A DNA stretch of 37,741 nt, from NCBI GenBank assembly GCA_900542185.1, contig UQMZ01000037.1, positions 1 to 37,741 of the forward strand, written 5' to 3'. This document shows positions 10,401 to 15,696 of the stretch, one piece after another. A model generated the notes under the pieces. The model was not told the origin of the DNA and did not search any database. It saw only the letters and a program-made list of their open reading frames with translations. The DNA comes from an uncultured Bacteroidales bacterium (GTDB taxonomy: Bacteria; Bacteroidota; Bacteroidia; Bacteroidales; Muribaculaceae). A program made the position numbers and the translations under genes. How positions within the stretch are numbered: position 1 is the stretch's first letter; every line of letters begins with the position of its first letter.

Positions 10401-11843
10401 TACAAGAAGATCGGTGACATCATTGTCGCCTCCGATATAGGCATAAGTGTAGTGCGCTTTTTTAGAATACGCTCCCGTGACGATATTGGCGGTCTGACCG
10501 TCAGGAACATCAAACGGGGGAAACTCCACCGTTATCGTTCTCTTTGTGGTCATTTCCTTTATGTCTACCGTTGTGGTCGCTCCCTTGATGTTGGATATTT
10601 TCGCGTCGTTCTCCGTGCTTTCGGCAACATCATCGCTTTCTATCTGCTCCACGGCCACGGCAATATCCAGCCCCGTGCCTTGCAGGGTCGGGTAGATGTC
10701 CCCGTTGTTGTCGAGCGTGTCGGGAAGCGGACCGTATTTGTCGAGAGACGAGCCTTTCTTCACGTATGGCGAGTAGCCGGGAAGTATCTCAACCTGCTTG
10801 TCACCCGTTGCCGGATTGATAGTGATTTCATCCGCCACGAATTCTACGGGATGAAATTTAGTGTCGGTGTAGCCCTTGCGGTAAGCCCACGGCGCGTATG
10901 CGTTAGCCTCACCTTTGGCCGTATAACCCGGATATTTCGATATGTGCGCCGCTTTCCAGCCCTGTACGTAGCTGCGGAATGTCGCGGGCATAAGATTCGG
11001 GAAATAGATGTTGGCAAGCTCCTCCACCCAGTCGGGGTCGGGACGGAAGTCTTTGTTGTTCGGATCGGTGTCCTTGAAATAGCGGAAAGGGATATTGGTC
11101 TCGCCTCCGCGCCCCTTGAGCATGTTGCGGATTTCCTCGCTCTGCACTTGACGCTCCACTTTTAGCAGACCGCCCTCAAAGCCATACTCAAATATGTGGT
11201 CTACCTCCGTGGTTGGATAGCCCACCCGAATAACGTAACGCTCACCGCCTTTCACGGTGTTGCTGTTACCATTGGCGGCCTTGATTTCCCATCTGACGCC
11301 GAACAGTTTATATAGCCCGTTATCACCCGCAAGTACGTTCCAAATCTTGGTATGGCTTATGGTTATCACTGTAGCGGCATTGTCATATTCCCATGCCGGA
11401 TTAAGGTCTATGGTTATCGCATCGCCATAGTAGTATTCAAGCACCTGCCCGAATAGGATGCAGAAGTCTTTGAGGTTAAGCGATACCGTCTCAACCTCCT
11501 TGTCGGGAAGATATGTCCCTGCCGCAATCTGCTGAATCGTGACGAACGGCCAACGTTTCAGCTGATAGATGGCCCAATGCTGAAACGTAAGGTCTATTGT
11601 GGAATTGAGGCTTGTATTCTCCTTTGCCCCTTGCGGTATGCGCAGAGGCATGATGTATTTCTCCCCTTGAAACTCAACCTCCCAATCCCGCGAGAAGTCC
11701 GGCACTATCTCGCCGTCTATCTTTATCTGCGTGGTTATGGTCTTCTCGCCCATGTCGGCTATGTTCGCCGTGGCTTGGGTGAGAGTGGCGTATTGCTTCC
11801 CATCTTTCTTCGGGAAGTTAAGCTCAGTTATATCGGGTATCAA
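4428..11843 (-). CDS. Giant tail-tip / central fibre fusion protein (2471 aa)
   Basis: Residues 1-260 resemble the N-terminal module of tail-tip (Tal/gpJ-like) proteins. About 1200-1260 matches a phage tail-tip module with PTPPYDKGDLWV and GDWGLSSNYTDD. At about 1268-1310 an Ala/Lys/Asp coiled coil is followed by a helical VISPTEKQAIKDE module. Two copies of a YLS[DE]LLDV...KWVN...AGYALESWVE cassette lie near 1628 and 2205. A pyocin-knob-like region lies at about 1684-1771, and a fibre signature YNLWHAGNDG...LDADLLDG near 1870-1890. Such proteins form the distal tip, contact the receptor and may help genome entry. Only a TTG (11841-11843) fits as start: the upstream ATG at 11853 is in another frame and stops after 9 codons, and the first in-frame ATG costs about 30 conserved-looking residues. 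Confidence 0.85.
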   Translation of the reverse strand: MIPDITELNFPKKDGKQYATLTQATANIADMGEKTITTQIKIDGEIVPDFSRDWEVEFQGEKYIMPLRIPQGAKENTSLNSTIDLTFQHWAIYQLKRWPFVTIQQIAAGTYLPDKEVETVSLNLKDFCILFGQVLEYYYGDAITIDLNPAWEYDNAATVITISHTKIWNVLAGDNGLYKLFGVRWEIKAANGNSNTVKGGERYVIRVGYPTTEVDHIFEYGFEGGLLKVERQVQSEEIRNMLKGRGGETNIPFRYFKDTDPNNKDFRPDPDWVEELANIYFPNLMPATFRSYVQGWKAAHISKYPGYTAKGEANAYAPWAYRKGYTDTKFHPVEFVADEITINPATGDKQVEILPGYSPYVKKGSSLDKYGPLPDTLDNNGDIYPTLQGTGLDIAVAVEQIESDDVAESTENDAKISNIKGATTTVDIKEMTTKRTITVEFPPFDVPDGQTANIVTGAYSKKAHYTYAYIGGDNDVTDLLVISDSPEIIAVNALTGAERSASGIPAGRWKWKAVFKVELVLDPNVHLPKEGWITVGYESPKLQTASLQGDKWRNTFDIWVKNIWDSARQSGETDAQYSERVWKPVLGDREKNTAKVVFTSGALAVSEDYEFTIVDFPVPDTSKTWEEKNEQGGVIATHTSHWRIKLAKSDAELEATGLYVPSTQKQGKAGDRFVFIGTEMTHVPYVVDAEVRLADWLKDQLGEVKEIKPTAVVTTDRVRLNNEGKSNALINQLRVGNSLRLFDQRFFNEEGKAYETLYLQSITYTYREPTKDDAALNPDVQIVLGDEYTSSANPVSMMQSEINALQRQVGSISNIEQIVRAVGDKLYLRKDGISDRSLSPTQFFSLLTSGDFRAGLVGGAGWGFFKDENGNWVLEADRVNVRQEMQVNTLVINQAEGRGGMEVDTAAFMSVTRVDDTADGYVCYFDQKGGSVANLFHVDDVAFCNQWTAENSDLKFYKRRVTAVGVDNITLSKTDVNGTGIPAEGDNIIHFGNYTDATRQYVKVRDVVGGGYERYIEALNSVNAEGVEYYFVGKQAGQSRWFVGNKDLVPYSGDGNGSYIEYINRKFNLYNVTLSVGTTIGDQTLEDYIKSVSPPVEQEDIEDFVNNIVDPKITGLQNQIDGVIETWFFNGVPTLTNYPASDWNTEALKIAHLGDLYYDNDTGTAYRFSQNTDESFYWNVITDDAITKALAAAQKAQDTADGKRRVFTAQPTPPYDKGDLWVNATYPAGTTAATRDPAQGKYYNDILRCGTSRATGAFAIGDWGLSSNYTDDTLAQAAKDAADKAQADADKAKADAKAAKDRLDQWAADGVISPTEKQAIKDEIARIDADKAHITAEYTRYGLGTPTAYNNAHATYRTQLVALSATTPENITIPSNFASNQTAYYNARTAALNAIANAAKKYAENIAKQEAEKAVAGYKYLKEALGDVTTIAGGLMLSSQIRLGQHNADFTTQTTWAGHNGVYDNGRTIGSWWGGDMIDRFDANDNRLNVAGKRYATSLIRMDGTGYFVDGLFRIKKTGLEIGDTANGYGISMGMDGRLTLGNGIDINIGGNAQGLAQSISSVTNLANKLADLFTPYIGTSPKNWGEITDISKITSVKVNAGIWTEGFVSARGRNPNGGSGSGGAGKSYLSDLLDVDLGTLSSGNVLTWNGTKWVNSALTLPDMAGYALESWVEANYYTKTEVNAKNYIKVIECFKTTEWSDIRCVSDPMTMRAFDVYGTEAGGPTMFGNVLEITGIYNHWQPQLWFDADKGGSILHRNKTYNNNTWGEWHKLLDTHNYASVLDTAYVKKSGDTMSGMLTVSANRTMLLALYGSTDGSYIQFGHGGVGAEIGCYNGLGAYFQNDALASRPTLCLDTNDINSAKFRYNGTKYNLWHAGNDGAGSGLDADLLDGRHREEILRVGRMPAAATSLNNRVVSEGIDFFSWNYATAPNVNGQPSGDGAASAAGVVTFGVEYPFQIYSDYHNTDYLYYRSFHSSDGWKAWRRFAFVDSNVASATKLQTARTLWGQSFNGTANVSGSITGVSNIIADYYYLANGSTNPYLRLTLNSHNWYVQAYIDKLFVGAGIATSMQIDINGNVGIGLAYSAAPAAKLDVAGLVKASSGIQIGGTADYGWYLNSSRLVAGGGVARGVNVGSLLVSDKWADATKVPTNGIYSKGAVRIGDCTISWDSANNMLKFDKGLYSEGGVTAHGINANSGGSGGGGKNYLSELLDVSLGTPADGQALVYRNNKWVNEAIAFPSLAGYALESWVEGNFLSVDELEEGGEIAETYLQKDGSNAANSCLSNLQRKLPATPKTPAGTDLMLFFDGGNGYSTSVDKIWQYVKTKTDGLYLGPDGDGATEFTLYNMMSACMAGSSIVDNDRFFAASWEEAEGVYYSASDFWTYIKSKMGLAFTVDGDNVSIGCQPGTLTLNGVKITSGSAITCNSLSAQGVTAYDVTIGGPNVNCVHIKYQGKTYTLQLAKLIQAGYLTA

Positions 11844-11862
11844 TCTGCTTCATTATGGCAAA

Positions 11863-11874
11863 GGCTCTTGGCTC
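11863..11874 (-). promoter_or_regulatory. Tandem GAGCC motif upstream of the tail-tip gene
   Basis: On the minus strand the 37-nt gap before the TTG start contains GAGCCAAGAGCC. The identical 12-mer occurs at 22466-22477 in the tape-measure leader. No long hairpin follows here. Confidence 0.5.
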
Positions 11875-11880
11875 AAATGG

Positions 11881-12357
11881 TTAGACTGATTTTTCAAAAT
11901 TGCATTTTGTCGGGTCGCTCACGTGTATTACAAGCTCCACCTGCGCGAACTCATATCCGTTCCTGCTTTTCTTGAACTCTTTGCATTCAGCGATAGGTTC
12001 AGGCAATCCGACAATCTTGCAAGGCTTGAAGTCGTTGTAGAACGTCACTTCCTTGTAGACGCGGATGTCGCTGTTAGCTTCCTGCGTGTATAGCTTCTTG
12101 TTGAACGCGGCTATTATGGAATTGACGCGCTTCAAGTCTTTGTCCTGACCGTCAATGATAAACTGCACCTTATAGTCGAAAGCGTCCTGCACCGTGCGCG
12201 GGTCGGTATTATCTCCGGCTTGTTCGGCATAGGTCGTGACGTCGCGCTTCTTTATCGGAGCCTCCGTGCGGTTGTCGGCCTCCATATAAATCAGCCCATA
12301 CGCGGTAAAGGTGTCCTCTATCGCGCCGTCGCCTATCTTTATGCGCACGTTTATCAT
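11881..12357 (-). CDS. Tail protein, possible distal-tail (Dit)-like component
   Basis: A 158-aa soluble protein, mixed alpha/beta, no signal or TM (N-terminus INVRIKIGDGAIEDTF; C-terminus FAQVELVIHVSDPTKC). It starts with ATG overlapping the preceding stop (ATGA at 12354-12357) and ends 37 nt before the giant tail-tip gene. In siphoviruses the slot just before the tip protein is often the distal tail protein connecting tube to tip. That role is inferred from order; size is smaller than classical Dit and I cannot confirm the fold by eye. Confidence 0.7.
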   Translation of the reverse strand: MINVRIKIGDGAIEDTFTAYGLIYMEADNRTEAPIKKRDVTTYAEQAGDNTDPRTVQDAFDYKVQFIIDGQDKDLKRVNSIIAAFNKKLYTQEANSDIRVYKEVTFYNDFKPCKIVGLPEPIAECKEFKKSRNGYEFAQVELVIHVSDPTKCNFEKSV

Positions 12358-12839
12358 TGCTCTATCAATTTTATGGTCTTGCGCTTGAAATTGCAGTTGT
12401 CGGTTTTTGCGCCCACCACCTTACAGTCCTCGGCTATATACAGCGGCACGTTGATTGCAGGATCATTCTTCTGCTCGCACTCCACGCGCATCCGGCATCC
12501 GTTGGCGAAATACAACATAGGAATCACGGCGTTGCCATAGTCCATCGCTACGCGGATTGTTCCCTTGCAATCGTGGAAGATGTATGTCTGCAACTTGTCG
12601 AACACCTCGCCGTCGAAAGTCTTGCCTATGAACACTCCCTTGTCCTCGATGTCCAAAAACTCGCGGCGCAGAAGTTCAAGGCTCGGAAAGCCGCGCTCCA
12701 TACACCAATCAGGATTCTGAACATAATAGTCTATCAGTCCCTCGCGGTCATATCCACGCATAAGCTCGTAACCCGGCGCGCATATTCCACCCCTCCGAGC
12801 ATCCTCCATAAGCGTTTCTTTCAACTTTGTTTCTTTCAT
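12354..12839 (-). CDS. Conserved Bacteroidales-phage-type protein, unknown function, first gene of tail-tip operon
   Basis: A 161-aa soluble protein. The N-terminus (MEDARRGGICAPGYELMRGYD) and the middle IEDKGVFIGKTFDGEV segment are of a type I associate with small hypothetical proteins in Bacteroides prophages; I do not know a function. The C-terminal half looks like regular beta strands. The ATG at 12839 lies only 4 nt after a perfect -7 box, implying a leaderless mRNA; Met11 is an alternative start if a leader is required. It begins the operon that runs to the window's left end. Confidence 0.75.
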   Translation of the reverse strand: MKETKLKETLMEDARRGGICAPGYELMRGYDREGLIDYYVQNPDWCMERGFPSLELLRREFLDIEDKGVFIGKTFDGEVFDKLQTYIFHDCKGTIRVAMDYGNAVIPMLYFANGCRMRVECEQKNDPAINVPLYIAEDCKVVGAKTDNCNFKRKTIKLIEQ

Positions 12840-12843
12840 ATCG

Positions 12844-12897
12844 CAAAGTTAGTTATTTATTGTCTATTATGCAATAGAATCTATAATATAACTATAG
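12844..12897 (-). promoter_or_regulatory. Promoter of tail-tip operon with 17-bp activator-type site
   Basis: Reading the minus strand: 17-bp site CTATAGTTATATTATAG (12897-12881), 5 nt, ATTG (12875-12872), 20 nt, TAACTTTG (12851-12844), then CGAT and the ATG. This fits the Bacteroides -33/-7 consensus. An inverted repeat TCTATT-ATGC-AATAGA (12863-12878) overlaps the -33 region and may be an operator. Confidence 0.85.
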
Positions 12898-12917
12898 ATA
12901 TTGCGCGATGATAAAAA

Positions 12918-12947
12918 AGAGGCGACACTTCAATGAGTGCCGCCCCT
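12918..12947 (-). terminator. Rho-independent terminator of the small-gene cassette
   Basis: On the minus strand AGGGGCGGCACT pairs with AGTGTCGCCTCT (12 bp with two G-U pairs, 6-nt loop), followed by six T. It lies just after the 73-aa gene and before the tail-tip promoter. Confidence 0.9.
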
Positions 12948-12952
12948 AATGC

Positions 12953-13174
12953 TCAGATTGCTTGTTTGGTTTCTTTCGGTGTTATCCTCTCCATGAAGTC
13001 GGCGCAGGTCAGCAGGGTGTCCCAAATAGAGTGAGCCGCCTTGCGGTTGCGCTTGTTCTCCAAAGCGGTAACGATTGCCATTGCTCCCACGATTTCCTCA
13101 TAGAGTTCTTCGGGGGTTATGCCTGCCTCGTCAGTCAGGAAGTCAGAGGCGGCTGTGAAGTCGTAGGCACTCAT
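12953..13174 (-). CDS. Small acidic protein, unknown
   Basis: A 73-aa helical protein, last in the five-gene cassette, starting within an ATGA overlap with the preceding gene and ending just before a strong terminator. No recognisable domain, signal or TM. Coupled translation and clear termination make it a real gene. Confidence 0.7.
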   Translation of the reverse strand: MSAYDFTAASDFLTDEAGITPEELYEEIVGAMAIVTALENKRNRKAAHSIWDTLLTCADFMERITPKETKQAI

Positions 13175-13353
13175 GCTTGTCCGATAAAGTGGTTAATCAA
13201 ACGCCTATCCTCGGCAATCTCCTCGTTTTTCTCGGAGAGCGTGGCTTTGAGATACTTGTTTTCCTCCCTCAGACGCACAAGCTCGTCATGCTCTGTTTGG
13301 TCGGCTTTGAGCGAGATTGTCGCCTTGCCGATTGAGAATATGCGGATTTTCAT
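13171..13353 (-). CDS. Small coiled-coil protein, unknown
   Basis: A 60-aa protein. Residues 1-18 are beta-like; residues 20-55 form a charged heptad coiled coil (HDELVRLREENKYLKATLSE). A strong SD (GGGGAGGAAGT then ATG) and ATGA overlaps at both ends support translation. Could multimerise or bind a partner; no family recognised. Confidence 0.7.
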   Translation of the reverse strand: MKIRIFSIGKATISLKADQTEHDELVRLREENKYLKATLSEKNEEIAEDRRLINHFIGQA

Positions 13354-13601
13354 ACTTCCTCCCCTCTGAGCATACGCCCTATTGCCTTACGGAGTATATA
13401 CACGTTTGAGAAAAAGTCGGTCACGGCATCTTTCACATCTTCCATGTTTACGCTACCCTCAATGTTCCAGGCTGCCATTGTGAGTGCTAACGCTTCCTCG
13501 CCTCCGAGACCGCTCATCATGTCGTAGATAGTGTCAATCTCTTCATTGGGAACTAAACGGATAGTCCCGTCGCATTTCTTAACGGCTAACTTGTTGCTCA
13601 T
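13350..13601 (-). CDS. Small acidic helical protein, unknown
   Basis: An 83-aa protein (SNKLAVKKCDGTIRLVPNEE at the N-terminus). I choose the ATG at 13601 because it has AAGGAGG 6 nt upstream and overlaps the preceding stop by ATGA; the longer in-frame extension to 13775 lies over the preceding membrane-protein gene. No known domain. Third of five coupled genes. Confidence 0.7.
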   Translation of the reverse strand: MSNKLAVKKCDGTIRLVPNEEIDTIYDMMSGLGGEEALALTMAAWNIEGSVNMEDVKDAVTDFFSNVYILRKAIGRMLRGEEV

Positions 13602-13783
13602 TTCACGCCTCCTTTCTCCTTGTGCCAACGGTAAGTAGTAACGATTGTCGGCATGGCGTAAATTACTGCGAACACGAGATAGGCAACAAGTGCGGGCCAT
13701 CCGTAGTTGATGTAGAAGAAAGTAGAGAACCCGATGACAACCGCCACAGAGATTATGACAAGGGTGGCAATGCAAAGCTTCAT
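13598..13783 (-). CDS. Small two-TM membrane protein, unknown (holin-like topology)
   Basis: A 61-aa protein with two hydrophobic helices (about residues 3-25 and 29-51) and a short basic C-terminus (RWHKEKGG). The start at 13783 is preferred over 13804 because of AAAGGAGG 6 nt upstream and an ATGA overlap with the lipoprotein gene. A class II holin would have this size and topology, but the gene is far from the endolysin and sits with a lipoprotein. A membrane role in exclusion of other phages is equally possible. Confidence 0.7.
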   Translation of the reverse strand: MKLCIATLVIISVAVVIGFSTFFYINYGWPALVAYLVFAVIYAMPTIVTTYRWHKEKGGVK

Positions 13784-14046
13784 CGTGCGCCTCCTTTCTG
13801 ACAAGGGCAGTCCGGGTCGTGGAGGACGTTCACTGGGGTATAGAAATCGCCTTTAGTGTAAAAATACACATAGCTGTGTCCGTAGCGGTTTACTTTTTCT
13901 GCTTTAAGACGTGCTGAAATAACACTTTCTGCATTTAGAGAACGCGCTTGTGCAGTTTTAGCACAGCCGCTCATCGCGGCGCACACAGCAACCGCCACGG
14001 CGATTGCGAGCAGGGCTTTTCGCCCTTTGTTTTCTTTTTCTTTCAT
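13780..14046 (-). CDS. Small predicted lipoprotein, unknown function
   Basis: An 88-aa protein: basic N-terminus, hydrophobic core at residues 11-26, lipobox AMSGC with Cys28. The mature ~60 residues are exported, with a HDPDCPC motif near the C-terminus. Small phage lipoproteins (for example T5 Llp) can block receptors and exclude superinfecting phages; that is only an analogy. It is the first gene of a five-gene cassette, preceded by a long structured leader whose 8-mer GCCTTACA abuts the start codon. Confidence 0.75.
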   Translation of the reverse strand: MKEKENKGRKALLAIAVAVAVCAAMSGCAKTAQARSLNAESVISARLKAEKVNRYGHSYVYFYTKGDFYTPVNVLHDPDCPCQKGGAR

Positions 14047-14242
14047 TGTAAGGCATTTTATGAAAGATTATAGGCAATAGAAAAACGGCATTGCCTTTCC
14101 CGTTGCCTTACACCACAGAGGGCAGTAGTCCATTACAGATTTCCACGGGGGTACAATGCCGCTATATTGCGTATGGGTATAAAAATACCGCACACGGTCT
14201 ATGTTTGCGGTTCAACTCACCGCTCTCTGTAATGTAAGGCAT
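14047..14242 (-). ncRNA. Candidate cis-regulatory structured RNA leader (switch-like) of the lipoprotein operon
   Basis: On the minus strand the leader starts with GCCTTACATTACAGAG (14240-14225), which pairs over 16 bp (14 Watson-Crick, 2 G-U) with CTCTGTGGTGTAAGGC (14120-14105). The stem encloses a GCGGT/ACCGC hairpin and a bulged GTGTG-C-GGTAT / ATACC-CATAC hairpin with a TTTT loop. AACGG/CCGTT (14104-14100 with 14088-14084) followed by T's resembles a weak terminator. ATGCCTTACA at 14242-14233 recurs identically at 14056-14047, directly before the lipoprotein ATG, so the same 3' arm can pair with either copy. An 8-bp alternative, CATTACAG with CTGTAATG (14234-14227 with 14138-14131), would also break the stem. 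No match to an RNA class I know. Confidence 0.55.
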
Positions 14243-14244
14243 CG

Positions 14245-14276
14245 CAAAATTAGAACTAATTTTTGACTTGTGCAAT
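14245..14276 (-). promoter_or_regulatory. Promoter of the structured leader / lipoprotein operon
   Basis: Minus strand ATTG (14276-14273), 20 nt, TAATTTTG (14252-14245): full Bacteroides -33/-7 spacing. Transcription would begin at the foot of the 16-bp stem. It lacks the 17-bp site of the three late-type promoters. Confidence 0.75.
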
Positions 14277-14321
14277 ACCCTAATCCGAGGCGCGGTTTTG
14301 ACCGCCTTTAATTTCGTTGTG

Positions 14322-14375
14322 CAAATTTAATGATATATTGTGAGATATTCAACTCAACCTATAATATAACTTTAG
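14322..14375 (-). promoter_or_regulatory. Second upstream promoter with the 17-bp activator-type site
   Basis: Minus strand: CTAAAGTTATATTATAG (14375-14359), 5 nt, GTTG (14353-14350), 20 nt, TAAATTTG (14329-14322). Same geometry as the 12.85 and 29.61 kb promoters. Its transcript would pass a GCGGT-CAAA-ACCGC hairpin and then the structured leader. Confidence 0.8.
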
Positions 14376-14447
14376 AAAAATATTTTTATGTTATAAAACA
14401 TATTCTGATTTTGCGCCTTAAATGTCTAATATTTCGGAGATTTGGAG

Positions 14448-14475
14448 TAACTTTGCTCAATTTTAGAGCCCCAGA
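14448..14475 (+). promoter_or_regulatory. Promoter -7 box and GAGCC leader of the HTH regulator gene
   Basis: TAACTTTG at 14448-14455 with no good NTTG 20 nt upstream, so it may need an activator. The short leader before the ATG at 14480 contains AGAGCCCCAGAGCC, the tandem GAGCC motif, immediately 5' of the start codon. Confidence 0.65.
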
Positions 14476-14479
14476 GCCA

Positions 14480-15163
14480 ATGGAAAATACTGACGTAAGT
14501 AAACGGTTGCTTGACTTCATAGCGAGCATAGGCATATCCACATCTTCTTTTGCGTACCAATGCAAGGTGAGCGAAAACGCTCTGTTAAAACTTGATGGCA
14601 GGCAACAGAATATCCTTTGCAAGATTTACAAGGCATATCCCCAATTAAACCCGTATTGGCTTGAGCGCGGAGGCGGTTCAATGTTAAAAACAGGGAAAGA
14701 ATCTTTTGCAATCACAGACGAGAAACTTATAGCTGACATAAGAGAGAAGTCGGAAGATGTCAGACGCCGCAAGACAAAGACCGTCAAGGTTGGCTATGAG
14801 CCTCAAATGCGAGAACGCCTCTTGCTGTATATCAATTACATAAATATGAGTGTCAAAGATTTTGCAATATCATGTTCTCTGCCCGAATCAAGCATACACA
14901 CCATTGACAAAAAGGCAACGCCGACAACATTGAACAGAATTTACGCTTGTTATCCTCGTCTCAATCCCGTATGGCTTCAAACGGGAAATGGGGAAATGGA
15001 GCGTCTTACAGATGCAGTAGAGTCGTACAAGCTGACTGTGTTGGAAGCCGAAAACAAGAAACTGACAGAGCAAATCCAATTGAAAGACGAACAGATAACC
15101 AAATTGCTCGCAATGGTTGAAGAAAAGGATAAGATGATTGCTAAACTTGTAGAGAAACTATGA
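14480..15163 (+). CDS. Tandem-HTH phage regulator with C-terminal coiled coil
   Basis: A 227-aa protein. Residues 8-69 and 111-173 are two copies of the same module: helix, S/V-DFA helix-turn-helix, then a YPxLNPxWLxxGxGxM signature typical of the N-terminal HTH domain of Bacteroides phage repressors. Residues 180-227 form a strong coiled coil (LEAENKKLTEQIQLKDEQIT). I start at 14480 because the promoter at 14448-14455 excludes the earlier ATG at 14330. Probable DNA-binding repressor or activator, intracellular; two DNA-binding units per chain plus a multimerisation tail suit looping or paired sites. It lies next to one of three shared 17-bp sites and could be their ligand (inference). Overlaps the next gene by ATGA. 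Confidence 0.8.
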   Translation: MENTDVSKRLLDFIASIGISTSSFAYQCKVSENALLKLDGRQQNILCKIYKAYPQLNPYWLERGGGSMLKTGKESFAITDEKLIADIREKSEDVRRRKTKTVKVGYEPQMRERLLLYINYINMSVKDFAISCSLPESSIHTIDKKATPTTLNRIYACYPRLNPVWLQTGNGEMERLTDAVESYKLTVLEAENKKLTEQIQLKDEQITKLLAMVEEKDKMIAKLVEKL

Positions 15164-15582
15164 AATTCGGATTCAGGACACCATCATTCAAAAGAAGTTT
15201 ATCTGCTGCCACAAAAGGTGCGGCAAAACGTGCTCTTATGCGCGAAATTGTCCCTTATTACGGCAAACGCGGCATGGGTTGGTCAAACCCAAAGAAAGCT
15301 GCATACAATCGCGTATATAATATGACCACAGCAAGTCCGATTGATATTCTTACAGACAAGCCTAAAGACCGCAAAGCCACAATAGAAGCTCCGACAACAC
15401 AAAATACCGCATCATCCACAAAATCGCAATCAAAAAAAGATTTGCAAACATGGGAGGTAATCATGCGTTGTGTCGGCGCTTTAGCAGGAGTTATATTATT
15501 GACATATATAATAATGGAGATTATCGGCCCTGCAATATTAGTTGTTTTGATATTTCTTTCAATCCTTTTTGCAAAGAAATAG
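15160..15582 (+). CDS. Membrane protein with basic N-terminal domain, unknown
   Basis: A 140-aa protein. Residues 1-55 are strongly basic with FGFRTPSFKRSLSAATKG and a GMGWSNPKKAAYNRVYNMTT motif; I recall this N-terminal domain from small proteins of Gram-positive and Bacteroidales mobile elements, without known function. A Ser/Thr-rich linker leads to two hydrophobic helices at about 101-120 and 122-138. Translationally coupled (ATGA) to the HTH regulator and expressed against the direction of the surrounding tail genes, so it is probably a lysogeny or moron function. Confidence 0.75.
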   Translation: MKFGFRTPSFKRSLSAATKGAAKRALMREIVPYYGKRGMGWSNPKKAAYNRVYNMTTASPIDILTDKPKDRKATIEAPTTQNTASSTKSQSKKDLQTWEVIMRCVGALAGVILLTYIIMEIIGPAILVVLIFLSILFAKK

Positions 15583-15599
15583 CCGCCGTAGATACCGCA

Positions 15600-15631
15600 G
15601 GGAGCGCACGGATTCAGATCTGTACGCTCCC
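15600..15631 (+). terminator. Terminator-like hairpin after the HTH/membrane gene pair
   Basis: GGGAGCG (15600-15606) pairs with CGCTCCC (15625-15631); inside, ACGGAT pairs with ATCTGT around a TCAG loop. The following T-run is weak (GGTTTCTC). A second small hairpin TCTCTC-GGAT-GAGAGA follows before the tape-measure stop. Confidence 0.7.
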
Positions 15632-15696
15632 CGATTGGTTTCTCTCGGATGAGAGATACATGTCTGACTAAACCATTTTTTATTTTAGGGTTGAGA

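Noticed and set aside
10266..11165. 299-codon plus-strand frame inside the tail-tip gene
   Set aside because: Antisense shadow of the 2471-aa gene without start signals.
4428..11843. Diversity-generating retroelement target in the fibre genes
   Set aside because: No reverse transcriptase and no template/variable repeat pair with adenine-biased differences seen.
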